Assembly: GCF_014287875.1 (NCBI RefSeq)
Contig: NZ_JACOPN010000003.1
Span: forward strand, 62,001 to 126,000
Length of the DNA: 64,000 nucleotides
DNA from: Flintibacter faecis
GTDB lineage: Bacteria > Bacillota > Clostridia > Oscillospirales > Oscillospiraceae
Direction of reading: 5' to 3'
How positions within the stretch are numbered: position 1 is the first letter of the stretch; the number at the start of each line of letters is the position of its first letter. Below are positions 1 through 8,917 of the stretch, piece after piece. The notes below the pieces were generated by a model that saw nothing but the letters and a program-made list of their open reading frames with translations, was not told where the DNA came from and did no database searches. The position numbers and the translations under genes are program-made.

Positions 1-1
1 T

Positions 2-602
2 TTGGATTGCCGCATCGACCACCGTAGCTTTGAGCGTCAGGGGGTAGAACAGATTCCCACCCAGCACGAGGGGCCGACCGTCCGAGCGATGGAAGCAAAG
101 GGTATCCGCACCGACAAGGGCGATCTCAACCGCTGGATCAGGAAAACCAACGCCATGCTCCGGGAGGCAAAACAGAAAATCGCCGCCCTGATCGTCTGGC
201 TGAAAGAAATGAAAACAGAGCTGTCCAAACCCCAACCGCCCACGCTGGTGGAACTGCTGTCTGCCTATTACGACAATCGCAACAAGGGCGCATACAGCAG
301 CAAGGCAAGGATCGCCAATCTGAAAAAGTTCTCCGAAGCGGTCAATTATCTGAAATCAAAACAGCTCTATACCACCGACGATCTGGACGCAGCTCTGCAC
401 ACTATGCAGGACGAAATCGACACGCTGAAAAAGTCCGCTTCCGGGAAACAGGCCCGCATCAAGGAACTGGACGAGCTGCTGCGCATGGCGGATTACTACA
501 AATCCGGAAAGCCCGTTGCCGACAAGCTGAAAACCATCCGCTTTGAGAAATCCCGACAGAAGTACAAGGCAGAACATGACGATACGCTTCGCCTGTTCTA
601 CA
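2..602 (+). pseudogene. MobA/MobL-type relaxase, C-terminal remnant
   Basis: The frame is open from the window start and reads the C-terminal region of a mobilization relaxase as found in Clostridia integrative elements. It has a Gly-Pro-Thr-Val-Arg-x-Met-Glu-x-Lys-Gly-Ile stretch, a Lys/Glu-rich helical middle and a possible coiled coil around residues 55-175. Such proteins nick oriT and stay bound to the transferred strand. The N-terminal catalytic part lies outside the window. At about 600 the frame runs into serine-recombinase sequence read out of frame and stops at 688, so the relaxase 3' end is missing. I infer a deletion between two genes of one mobile element. The family call rests on sequence recollection and is moderately sure; the fusion is visible directly. 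Confidence 0.6.
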
Positions 603-2151
603 TCAAAAGGCCATGCTTTTGCAGTATGCCAAAGAGCACCACTTCCCGAACCCCACATTTTTCGTGGATGATGGAGTCAGCGGCGTGACATACGACCGCC
701 CCGGCTTTCAGGCCATGCTGGCCGAAATCGAAGCGGGACGGGTGGCCGTGGCGATCACCAAGGACCTTTCCAGATTGGGCCGCAATTCCGCACTGACGGG
801 GCTTTACACCAACTTCACCTTTCTGCAGAACGGCGTCCGCTTCATCGCCATCAATGACAACTACGACACCATTGACCCCAACCGGGTGGACAACGATTTT
901 GCGGGCATCAAGAACTGGTTCAACGAGTTCTATGCCCGGGACACCAGCCGCAAGATCGGGGCTGTCCAGAAAGCTAAGGGTGAGCGAGGCGTACCCCTGA
1001 CCACCAATGTGCCCTATGGCCATGTGAAGGACCCGGAGAATCCCCGCCGCTAGGTGGTTGACCCGGTGGCCGCCGATGTGATGAAGCGTATCTTTGCCAT
1101 GTGCATGGAGGGCCGGGGTCCCATGCAAATCGCCAACCAACTGAAAGCGGACAAGGTGCTGACCCCCACCGCATATAAAGCACTGCAAGGAATAAAGTGT
1201 CCAAATAAGAAACCGGAAAATCCATATGGATGGAAGGACAGCAGTGTGGTCAACATTCTGGAACGTCGGGAGTACACAGGCTGTACGGTGAACTTCAAGA
1301 CCTATACCAACTCCATCTGGAACAAGAAGCAGCGGGACAATCCCCTTGAGAAGCAAGCCGTCTTCCCCAATACACATGAGGCCATCATTGAGGAAGCCGT
1401 GTTTGAGAAGGTACAGCAGGTTCGCCAGCAGCGGCACCGAATGACCCGCACAGGCCGAAGCAGCATCTTTTCCGGGCTTATCTACTACGCCGACTGCGGT
1501 TCCAAAATGAACTATGGCTCGTCCAACAACGGCGATCCCACACAGGACTTCTTTGATTGTTCGCTGCACCGTAAGGACAAGAAGAAGTGCAAAGGACACT
1601 TCATTCGGGTCAAGGTTTTTGAGTGTGTAGTCCTGAAACATATTCAGACTGTGACAGGCTACATTCTGCGTCATGAGGCACATTTCCGTACTGTGATGGA
1701 AGAACAACTCCGGCTGGAAAGCGGTGAGCAGATCCGCATCCGCAGAAAACGGCTGGAGCCGAACGAAAACCGCATCGCTGAGCTGAAACGGCTGTTCATT
1801 AAGATTTACGAGGACAACGCCAGCGGGCGGCTGAGTGATGACCGCTTCGATATGCTGAGCCTGACCTATGAAATGGAGCAGAAGCAGTTGGAGGCTGAGT
1901 GTATTACCTTGCGGCAGGAGATTGAAGTACAGGAACGACAGAACGAAAACATTGAGAAGTTCATTCAGACGGCGCACAAGTATGTGGGCATCGACGAGCT
2001 GGACGGCTATGCTCTGCGAGAGCTGGTGTCCGCCATCTATGTGGACGCGCCGGACAAATCCGGCGGAAAGCGTGTGCAGCACATCCACATCAAGTACGAC
2101 GGGCTGGGCTTCATTCCGCTGAATGAGCTGATGAAAGAGGAAACGGCGTGA
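603..2151 (+). pseudogene. Large serine recombinase, 5'-truncated, with internal stop
   Basis: Two consecutive blocks in one frame together resemble a large serine recombinase with DUF4368. The first (to 1053) holds the second half of the resolvase domain, with DDGVSG, TKDLSRLGRN and a DNRYDT-like segment. The second (1054-2151) holds the recombinase domain, a zinc-ribbon-like DCGSKM...C...KKCKG region, a coiled coil and the DUF4368 tail. Homology begins at Gln-Lys-Ala-Met just after 602, so the N-terminal strand carrying the catalytic serine is gone. A TAG codon at 1051-1053 lies where relatives usually have tryptophan in a K-x-W-V-V-D stretch, so TGG to TAG is the simplest reading. The gene is dead twice over. 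Confidence 0.85.
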
Positions 2152-2264
2152 CCGAAGTCACGCCGCACCCCTTGAAAACACAAGGTTTTCACCATTTTTA
2201 GATTTTACTGTTTTACGACCACCCGGCTATTCCGGCGACGGCCATTTCTTTTCAAAACAAGCTA

Positions 2265-2861
2265 TTACAAAAGCCCCAGCAGTTCCCGGGCCTCCTGGCG
2301 GCTGTAGCAGCCGTTCAGCACGTTCAGCAGGGCGTTGGCGCTCATGTGTTCGGGCAGCTCCAGCTGTTTCAGCAGTGCCAGACGGCGGGCGGCGCTGTCC
2401 GGTCTGCCGGTGAGCCCGGCAGAAAACAGGTCGGCCTTGGTCAGGGCGGGGGCGGTCTTTGCGTCCTGTCCGGGGGCTTCATTTAAAATGGTGGCCCCGG
2501 CCCGGCGGAGCACCTGCTCCAGCACGGCGGGGGTCATGCCCTCCACCCCCAGCTTGCCCTCCTTCCCCCGCTGACGCTTGCGGCGCTCCTTGCCGTAGAC
2601 ATCGGGGATATAGGCGTGCTTCACCTGGCTCTGGGGCACCGCCCCCCGGATTCGATTGCGGATGACAAAGCCCGCCCCGTCCGAGTCGGTGAGGACGATC
2701 AGGCCCCGGCGCTGGGCCGCCCGGCGCAGCAGGGCCATCTGCTCCGGGTCCTTGAAGATATGAAAGCCCCCCGTCTCCAGGATCAGGGTATCCACCACCT
2801 GGGACAGGGTGTTTTTGTCATAGCGGCCCTCCACTACAATGGCCTCCTTGATGCGCAGCAT
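2265..2861 (-). CDS. rnmV: Ribonuclease M5
   Basis: RNase M5 matures the 5S rRNA precursor by cutting both strands of its terminal helix, usually with ribosomal protein L18 bound. The 198-residue product has an N-terminal Toprim domain: the first glutamate is in IVVEGRYDK (about residues 8-16) and the acidic pair in LTDSDGAG (about 57-64). The C-terminal half is the family's DUF4093 part. The length is close to the usual 180-190. It lies downstream of holA on the same strand but is separated by a 210-base repeat block, so co-transcription is uncertain. The usual partner ksgA (rsmA) is not adjacent. Confidence 0.93.
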   Translation of the reverse strand: MLRIKEAIVVEGRYDKNTLSQVVDTLILETGGFHIFKDPEQMALLRRAAQRRGLIVLTDSDGAGFVIRNRIRGAVPQSQVKHAYIPDVYGKERRKRQRGKEGKLGVEGMTPAVLEQVLRRAGATILNEAPGQDAKTAPALTKADLFSAGLTGRPDSAARRLALLKQLELPEHMSANALLNVLNGCYSRQEARELLGLL

Positions 2862-2892
2862 AAGTACTCTCCCATTCTAATCTCATTTTTAC

Positions 2893-3070
2893 AATCGTAG
2901 GGGCCGCTGTCCCCAGCGGCCCGCAGCGTGTCGATGAACCCTTTCCTGTCATTCCGAGGAACGAAAGCGGCGCAGCGTTCCGCCCCCCCTCGTCCCCTTG
3001 GCTCCCCCTGTGGGGGAGCTGGCACGGCGTTAGCCGTGACTGAGAGGGCAGCCCCATTCCTCTTGCCCCT
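2893..3070. repeat. Composite intergenic repeat block 1
   Basis: Non-coding block between rnmV and holA made of modules that recur in the window: a GGGGCCGCTG/CAGCGGCCC palindrome, a GCAGCGTGTCGATGAACCC module, GTCATTCCGAGGA, and a GGCTCCCCC...GGGGGAGC hairpin followed by GGCACGGCGTTAGCCGTGAC. The same modules appear near 17.95 kb, 21.5-21.9 kb and 24.96-25.1 kb in various orders and orientations. No conserved protein is encoded. Confidence 0.75.
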
Positions 3071-3074
3071 ACGG

Positions 3075-4112
3075 TCAGGCGGGGTTCGCCAGCTCCAGCA
3101 TCAGACCGGTGAGCAGCTCCTTCCCGTCCTGGCCGGAGGATTTCATGGCCAAGTCGATCTGGCCGCAGCGCACCACCGCCCGGCGGCACCACTTCAGGCT
3201 GAACCGCTTGGCGCTGCGCATCAGCTTTTCCGAGGGGTAGGGCTTGATGCCCCACAGCTGAGCCACGTAGGCCGGGCCTCTGCCCTGCTCCAGGGCCAGA
3301 CGGGCGGAGTACAGCTGCCGCATCTGCCGCCCCACCGACCACATGATCTTGATGGGGGGCTCCTGCATCTGATACAGCTCCCCCAGCACGGACATGGCCT
3401 GGTCGAACTTCCCCTCGCCGATGGCGTCGGTCATGCGGAAGACCACCGCATCCAGCTGGGGGGTGGCCACCGCCTGGATATCCCCCATGGTGATGTGCTT
3501 CTGCCGGGCATAGGCCCCGACCTTCTCGATCTCCCCGATGAGGTTGGTCATCAGGTCGCCGCACAGGAAGATCATATCCAAAGCCAGGCGGGAGTCGATG
3601 TCCTTGCCCAGCGCCCGGAAGCGGCGGCGCACCCAGTCCACCAGGTCCCCCTGGTCCTGGCGGAGGAAGTTGGCCACGGTGCCGTGCTCCTTGATGGCGG
3701 CGGCCAGCTTGGTCCGGGCATCCCCCTTATAGTCGATGAGATCATAGACAAAGACCACGCACACATAGTCGGGCAGCTGAGAAAACAGCTTGGTATAGCC
3801 CTCCCGGTCCTTCTCCCCGCACTTGAACAGGTCGAAATCGGTCACCTGGACCATGGTCCGCTCCCCCATCATGGGCAGGCAGTCGATGGCCTCCTCCAGG
3901 GCGTGGGGGGACATGTCCTTGGGCTCCAGCTGGTGGAAATTAAAGGTCCCCATGCCCCCGGAGAGCAGCTGCTCCCGCAGGCGGCCCAGGTAGTAGTCCC
4001 GGAGGTAGGTCTCCTCCCCATGGAGGATATACAGCTGCCCCGGGCGCTGGTCCGCCAGGTCCTTTTTCAGTTTTTGATATCCGGCGGTGTCCGGTTTCTT
4101 CTTGGGCGGCAT
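3075..4112 (-). CDS. holA: DNA polymerase III subunit delta
   Basis: The delta subunit opens the beta sliding clamp as part of the clamp-loader complex at the replication fork. The 345-residue product has the family's usual length and order: an AAA-like domain 1 (about 20-150) beginning with LYILHGEETYL, a middle domain, and a helical collar domain ending in GLMLELA. Delta normally lacks a functional P-loop, and none is seen. It starts at ATG 4112 with an AGGAGGGG-type ribosome site and follows comEC by 20 bases, an order common in Firmicutes. It belongs to the minus-strand run nth to holA. Confidence 0.93.
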   Translation of the reverse strand: MPPKKKPDTAGYQKLKKDLADQRPGQLYILHGEETYLRDYYLGRLREQLLSGGMGTFNFHQLEPKDMSPHALEEAIDCLPMMGERTMVQVTDFDLFKCGEKDREGYTKLFSQLPDYVCVVFVYDLIDYKGDARTKLAAAIKEHGTVANFLRQDQGDLVDWVRRRFRALGKDIDSRLALDMIFLCGDLMTNLIGEIEKVGAYARQKHITMGDIQAVATPQLDAVVFRMTDAIGEGKFDQAMSVLGELYQMQEPPIKIMWSVGRQMRQLYSARLALEQGRGPAYVAQLWGIKPYPSEKLMRSAKRFSLKWCRRAVVRCGQIDLAMKSSGQDGKELLTGLMLELANPA

Positions 4113-4132
4113 GGCTGCCCCTCCTTGTTTTT

Positions 4133-6457
4133 TTAGTGTTCCCCGCTGCGGACGGTGACCGTCCCCTGCAGGTCGGTGCGGTAGATGTCTGTCCCGGCCA
4201 GGGCCAGCCGCTCCAGGGTCTCCTGGGCGGGGTGGCCATAGCGGTTGCGCTTGCCCACAGAGATGACCGCCGTCTCCGGCTGTATCTCATCCAGCAGGGC
4301 CTGGGTGGTGGAGGTGGCCGAGCCGTGGTGGCCCGCCACCAGCACCTCGACCCTGGGCAGCCGGGTGTGGGAGAGCAGCCGCTCCTCCCCCTGACCGCCC
4401 ATGTCCCCGGGGATGAGTACGTCAAAGTCCCCGGCGGAGGCCAGCACGCACAGCCCCAGCTCGTTGGTCTCCCCCGCCGACTGCAGGGGTGGGAATATGG
4501 TCAGCCGCTGCCCGCCGGGAAAGCTTAGATGGGTGTCCCCGCAGACAAATCGGACTTCTATGCCCCGCTCCGCCGCCAGGGTCAAGATCTCCTCTCTCAG
4601 GGGGTCGCCCTCCTCCACATCGGGCAGGAGGAGCAGGTCCACCACCACCCGGCGCAGCAGCTCCGGCACGCCGTTGGCGTGGTCGCTGTGGTAGTGGGAG
4701 ACCACCAGCGCATCCAGCTTCTCCCCGCCCCGGGTCTGGAGATAGTCCGCCGCCGCATCCCCCGCGTCCTGCTGTCCGTCGCCGCCGCAGTCCACCAGTA
4801 CCAGGCGGCCGTCCAGCCGGAGGAGGACGCTCTGCCCCTGGCCCACATCCAGCACCGCCGCCGTCAATCCGGGCGACTGAAAGCTCAGTGCGGTGAACCA
4901 GAAGCAGGCAGTCAGGGCTGTCACGGCGGCGCAGCCGGGGATGATCCACCGCTTTTGTCCCCGCAGCAGGGCCGCCAGGGCCAGCAGCAGGCACAGATAG
5001 ACCACCCACGCCCGGTAGTAGAACGAATTCAAAGGCAGAGCGGCCAGGGGCAGCCGCCCCAGGCCCTGGACCACCCAGTTTAAATAGCGCCCGATCAGTG
5101 TAAAGGGAATCGCCAGCACAGCCGCCGTCCCAGGCATAACACAGGCCATCAGGCCCACACACAGCCCGCCCAGGAACAGCGCCGCCACCGCCCATAACGT
5201 GAGCAGGTTGGACAGGGGCGACACCAACGACACCTGGCCGAAGTGCAGCGCCGCCATAGGCACCGTCAGCACCGATGCGCCCAATGTTGCCGACAGGGTG
5301 GCCGTGAAAAACCGGGGGACACCTTGGGCAAGCCGGAGTATTCGGCTCTTGATGGGCCTGTCCAGATGAAGAAAGGCGTTCAGCCTCCCCTGTACCCCAT
5401 CCGAGCTCAGCAGGATGCCCGCCACCGCCCCGAAGGACAGCTGCAGCCCCACATGGGCGGCGGAGAAGGGGTTCCATATCAGCAGCACCGCCAAGGCGAA
5501 GGCCAGTGCCGTGAAGCTGTCCCGCTCCCGGCCCAGCAGCGGAGCCACCTGCAGCAGAGCCAGCATCACCGCCGCCCGGCTCACCGACGGGGTCCCCCCG
5601 GCCACGCCCCAGAAGAGCGCGGCCAGGATCAACGTACATGCGGCCCCGCTCCGTTTTCCCCTGCCCAGCAGCAGGGTGACAGCCCCCGCCAGAAAGGCCA
5701 GGTGCATCCCGGACACCGCCACCGTGTGGGACAGTCCCGTGCGCTGGAGGGAGGTGGTGAAGGGGTCGCTGAGGTTCTCCCGTCCGCCGGTGACGATGCC
5801 CTGGATCACAGGGGCCACATCCGGGGGAAAGGCCCGGCCGATGCCCCCTTTCAGTTTTTGGGACAGATAGGCAGGCCAGTATCGCCAAGGGGGCCTGGCC
5901 CCCGGCTCCACCGTCAGCTTGCCGTACAGGTCGGCCTGGAGGAAGATGCCCTTGGCGGTGTAATAGGTGATGTCCTCCCCCGTCCTGGTGTGGGTGGCGG
6001 CGGTGCAGTGGGCCACCCCCGTCACCCGGTCCCCCGGGCGCAGGCCGGCCCCCTGTTCGTCGGTGAACAGCAGGGCGGACAGGGGCTTTTCGCCCTCCTC
6101 CCCGCCCTTCACGGGGATCTGCCAGCGGCCATAGTCCCGGCTGACCGGCCAGTCCCGCACCACGGCTTCAAAGCGCACCGTCCGCCCGTCCAGGGCCCGG
6201 ACGGGGGCCAGAGCTACCTGGCGATAGCCCGCCGTGTACAGCAGACCCAGGGCCGCTCCGCCGAAAATGAGGGCCGCCCGGAGTAAGACCCGGCGGCGTT
6301 TTCTCTCCGGTCGGGCTGCGCTCCGGCGCAGGAGGGCGCACAGGACCGCCGCCGCCAGGGCGGCCAGCCCCAGAGGGAGCCAGCCGCCCTCCGGCAGGAC
6401 CTGGGTGCTGAACACACCGGCGGCGAAGGCAAAGGCCGCCGTGGCTAAGATCCGCAC
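4133..6457 (-). CDS. comEC: ComEC/Rec2 DNA-uptake channel protein
   Basis: ComEC forms the membrane channel that takes single-stranded DNA into the cytoplasm during transformation. I start it at GTG 6457 because GAGGAGGG lies 6 bases upstream; the frame stays open further upstream but without family sequence. The 774 residues show an N-terminal membrane/OB-fold region (DUF4131), the polytopic competence core with SGMHLAFLAG, and a C-terminal metallo-beta-lactamase-like domain with SHYHSDHANG and GHHGS. The last is the form found in full-length ComEC, where a nuclease role is suspected. It lies 35 bases after rarA and 20 before holA. No other late-competence gene is in view, so competence itself cannot be inferred. 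Confidence 0.92.
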   Translation of the reverse strand: MRILATAAFAFAAGVFSTQVLPEGGWLPLGLAALAAAVLCALLRRSAARPERKRRRVLLRAALIFGGAALGLLYTAGYRQVALAPVRALDGRTVRFEAVVRDWPVSRDYGRWQIPVKGGEEGEKPLSALLFTDEQGAGLRPGDRVTGVAHCTAATHTRTGEDITYYTAKGIFLQADLYGKLTVEPGARPPWRYWPAYLSQKLKGGIGRAFPPDVAPVIQGIVTGGRENLSDPFTTSLQRTGLSHTVAVSGMHLAFLAGAVTLLLGRGKRSGAACTLILAALFWGVAGGTPSVSRAAVMLALLQVAPLLGRERDSFTALAFALAVLLIWNPFSAAHVGLQLSFGAVAGILLSSDGVQGRLNAFLHLDRPIKSRILRLAQGVPRFFTATLSATLGASVLTVPMAALHFGQVSLVSPLSNLLTLWAVAALFLGGLCVGLMACVMPGTAAVLAIPFTLIGRYLNWVVQGLGRLPLAALPLNSFYYRAWVVYLCLLLALAALLRGQKRWIIPGCAAVTALTACFWFTALSFQSPGLTAAVLDVGQGQSVLLRLDGRLVLVDCGGDGQQDAGDAAADYLQTRGGEKLDALVVSHYHSDHANGVPELLRRVVVDLLLLPDVEEGDPLREEILTLAAERGIEVRFVCGDTHLSFPGGQRLTIFPPLQSAGETNELGLCVLASAGDFDVLIPGDMGGQGEERLLSHTRLPRVEVLVAGHHGSATSTTQALLDEIQPETAVISVGKRNRYGHPAQETLERLALAGTDIYRTDLQGTVTVRSGEH

Positions 6458-6492
6458 AGGCTTCCCTCCTCTCTCCGGGTCACGCCGGAAAT

Positions 6493-7782
6493 TTACGGTT
6501 TTGTCTGATCCGGCCCCTTGGACTTTTTGATCTCCTCCCAGTACCGCCGGGCCGCCTGCTCCGTCTTGTTGGGGCCGAAGTGATAATATTGGGTCCCCGC
6601 CAGCTCGTCGGGCAGGTACTGCTGCTGCACCCAATGGCCCGGAAAGTCGTGGGGATAGAGATAGCCCTGGTCCCGCTCCATACCGGAGGAGTCGGCGTGG
6701 ACGTTCTGCAGGTGCCGGGGGATGTCCCCCGTCCTGCCCCGGCGGATGTCCGCCTGGGCGGCGGCGATCCCCAGGTACACCGAGTTGGACTTGGGAGCGG
6801 TAGCCAGCAGCACCGCCGCCTGGGCCAGGGGCAGCCGGGCCTCGGGCAGCCCCAGCTGCAGGGCGTTGTCCACGCAGGCCTTCACGATGGGCACCGCCAT
6901 GGGATAGGCCATGCCCACGTCCTCGCTGGCCGAGCACAGCAGCCGGCGGATGGCGGTGAGCATGTCCCCCGCCTCCAGCAGCCGGGCCAGATAGTGCAGC
7001 GCCGCGTCCGGGTCAGAGCCCCGCAGGGACTTCATCAGGGCGGAGGCGATGTCGAAGTGGGCGTCCCCCTCCCGGTCATAGCGCATGGCCGACTTCTGGG
7101 CCACCGTCTCCGCGTCGCTCAGAGTGACAAGGAGTTTTCCTTGCTGGCGCTTGGCGGCACTGAGCAGAAGCTCCACCGCGTTCATGGCCTTTCGGATGTC
7201 GCCGCCGCAGGCCTGGGCGATGTACTCCTTCACCCCCGGCTCGCACTGGGCCTGGGCCCCCAGGCGCTGCTCCATGATAGAAAAGCCCCGCTCCACGGCG
7301 GGCAGCGCCTCCTGCGGCGTGATCTGCTTGAATTCAAACACCGTGGCCCGGGACAGCACCGCCCCGAACACGGCGAAGAAGGGGTTCTCGGTGGTGGAGG
7401 CGATGAGGGTGATGCGCCCGTCCTCCATAAACTCCAGCAGAGACTGCTGCTGCTTCTTGTTGAAATACTGGATCTCGTCCAGATAGAGCAGCACCCCCTC
7501 CGGGGCCAGCAGGGTGCCCACCTGCCCCATGATCTCCTTGATGTCAGAGATGGCGGCGGTGGTGGCGTTCAACCGGTGGAGTGGCCGCCGGGTGCGCTGG
7601 GCAATGATGTTGGCCACGGTGGTCTTTCCCGTGCCCGAGGGGCCGTAGAAGATCAGGTTGGGCACGTCGCCCCCCTCGATGATGCGGCGGAGCAGGCCGT
7701 CTTTGCCCAGAATATGCCCCTGCCCCACCACGTCGTCCAGAGCGCTGGGGCGGATCTCATCTGCCAGAGGGCGGTATGCCAT
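6493..7782 (-). CDS. rarA: Replication-associated recombination ATPase RarA (MgsA)
   Basis: RarA/MgsA is a clamp-loader-like AAA+ ATPase that acts at stalled replication forks. The 429-residue product carries Walker A GPSGTGKTT (about residue 55), Walker B with LYLDEIQYF, a sensor stretch ASTTENPFF, and the C-terminal tetramerisation region with YKYPHDFPGHW-like sequence. The start is ATG 7782 with AAAGGAAG upstream; the frame extends 19 codons further but has no better site. It sits between the yczE-like gene and comEC in a compact minus-strand run. Walker B has DEIQ where many relatives have DEIH, which is conservative. Confidence 0.93.
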   Translation of the reverse strand: MAYRPLADEIRPSALDDVVGQGHILGKDGLLRRIIEGGDVPNLIFYGPSGTGKTTVANIIAQRTRRPLHRLNATTAAISDIKEIMGQVGTLLAPEGVLLYLDEIQYFNKKQQQSLLEFMEDGRITLIASTTENPFFAVFGAVLSRATVFEFKQITPQEALPAVERGFSIMEQRLGAQAQCEPGVKEYIAQACGGDIRKAMNAVELLLSAAKRQQGKLLVTLSDAETVAQKSAMRYDREGDAHFDIASALMKSLRGSDPDAALHYLARLLEAGDMLTAIRRLLCSASEDVGMAYPMAVPIVKACVDNALQLGLPEARLPLAQAAVLLATAPKSNSVYLGIAAAQADIRRGRTGDIPRHLQNVHADSSGMERDQGYLYPHDFPGHWVQQQYLPDELAGTQYYHFGPNKTEQAARRYWEEIKKSKGPDQTKP

Positions 7783-7814
7783 TTGCGTACTTCCTTTCTG
7801 AAAAAGCGGCGGTT

Positions 7815-8504
7815 TTACAGCATTCCCGCCGCACGGCACATTTTATCTTTGAAAAAGCGGTTCACCAGGGAGATGGCCCGGCCCACGCCCACCATGGCCA
7901 GCACCGTGCCCAGGCCCACCGCTGCGACCTTGCCCAGCATGACCAGACTCAGGATAACGGTGAGGGCCACGCACACCAGGTCGAAGCAGTTTTTGGCAAA
8001 GCCCTGGTCCCGGCCCATCAGGTCGGCGATGGCCTGGACGATGCCGTCGCCCGGATTTGGCACCAGGCGCATGTTCACCGTCATGGACACGCCCACACCG
8101 GTGACCAGGATGGCCAGGGCCAGACACACCAGATTGGCGGCCAGGCCGTGCCGGGCCGGGTCATAGGTCACCCAGCGGTCATATACGTTCAGCACCCGGC
8201 TGAACACCAGGCTCAGGGGCAGCTGCAGCAGGTCATACCACTGCCGGCGCTTCCCCCGGAGGATGAGCTGGGCGATGACGAACAGGGCATACAGCACAAA
8301 GGTGGCGTCCCCCAGGTTCACGCCCCAGATCCGGGTGCTGCAATAGGCCAGGGACAGGATGGGGGACACCCCCAGCCCCGTCTTGGTGTTCAGGGTCAGC
8401 CCCATGGCCAGCACCAGCATTCCCACGGTATAGATGCCCCAGCGGCTCAGCGTCTGTCTATTCGTTCTCTCACTCTCTGTTTTTTCAGTCAATATAAGGC
8501 TCAA
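7815..8504 (-). CDS. YczE/YyaS/YitT-family membrane protein
   Basis: Polytopic membrane protein of 229 residues with about five or six hydrophobic segments and the family's characteristic N-terminal TKTGLGVSP and later NPGDGIVQA motifs. The family is widespread in Firmicutes and its biochemical role is not firmly known; B. subtilis YczE affects bacillomycin production. The start is uncertain: TTG 8504 overlaps the stop of the upstream gene as TTGA, with AAAAGG close by, but a second TTG at 8492 would place the ribosome site better. Its position between DUF2500 and rarA suggests co-transcription rather than a shared function. Confidence 0.75.
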   Translation of the reverse strand: MSLILTEKTESERTNRQTLSRWGIYTVGMLVLAMGLTLNTKTGLGVSPILSLAYCSTRIWGVNLGDATFVLYALFVIAQLILRGKRRQWYDLLQLPLSLVFSRVLNVYDRWVTYDPARHGLAANLVCLALAILVTGVGVSMTVNMRLVPNPGDGIVQAIADLMGRDQGFAKNCFDLVCVALTVILSLVMLGKVAAVGLGTVLAMVGVGRAISLVNRFFKDKMCRAAGML

Positions 8505-8917
8505 GTCCTTTTCACCTTTTCCCGTTCAAAGCCCAGGTATCTCGTCCCCTGAAAGGTCAGCTTGCCCCGGTCCCCTTCGGCCAAAAGGCCGTATTCCTGG
8601 CCGCTGACGGAGAACTCCATCCGGTCCCCGCTGTCCACCTGAAAGGTCACGTAATAGGTGGTACTGCTGCTGATGTGGCACATGTCGGTCCCGTTGTGGC
8701 CACCGTGGTGAAAGGTGGACACCTCAGTGCGGCGGCTCACCAGCTCGGCATCCACCGTCAGCCGGGGGGACTGGTTGTTCCGGTTCCACTGTGCCGTGCC
8801 CCGCACCGCCATGACGATGAACGAACCGATGACCACGATAAAGCCGATGACCACGATCACAAGGACAATGGTGAACATGTTCTCAAAGGAGCTGAAACCA
8901 AAGCCGGGGTCCATCAT
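8501..8917 (-). CDS. DUF2500 family membrane-anchored protein
   Basis: Product of 138 residues with one N-terminal transmembrane segment (about residues 13-38, rich in Val and Ile) followed by a beta-rich domain with VDAELVSRRTEVS and TYYVTFQVDSGDRMEFSV, which fits DUF2500. Function is unknown. ATG 8917 was chosen because GAGGAGGAG lies 8 bases upstream; its A is shared with the nth stop codon (TGATG), implying coupled translation. An in-frame GTG 8920 and ATG 8914 are alternatives. It also overlaps the next gene by four bases. Confidence 0.75.
   Translation of the reverse strand: MMDPGFGFSSFENMFTIVLVIVVIGFIVVIGSFIVMAVRGTAQWNRNNQSPRLTVDAELVSRRTEVSTFHHGGHNGTDMCHISSSTTYYVTFQVDSGDRMEFSVSGQEYGLLAEGDRGKLTFQGTRYLGFEREKVKRT

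Noticed and set aside
598..2088. A 496-codon open frame on the minus strand across the recombinase
   Set aside because: It is the complement of the recombinase frame; the plus strand carries clear domain homology through two blocks and the minus translation has no recognisable motif.
3075..6457. Long plus-strand open frames opposite holA and comEC
   Set aside because: Very high GC leaves few stops on the opposite strand. Translations are His/Gln/Pro/Gly-rich and resemble no family, whereas the minus strand gives complete conserved proteins.
4133..6937. A longer ComEC with 160 extra N-terminal residues
   Set aside because: The extension overlaps rarA coding sequence, is low-complexity Gly/Arg/Pro, and a good GAGGAGGG-GTG start exists at 6457.
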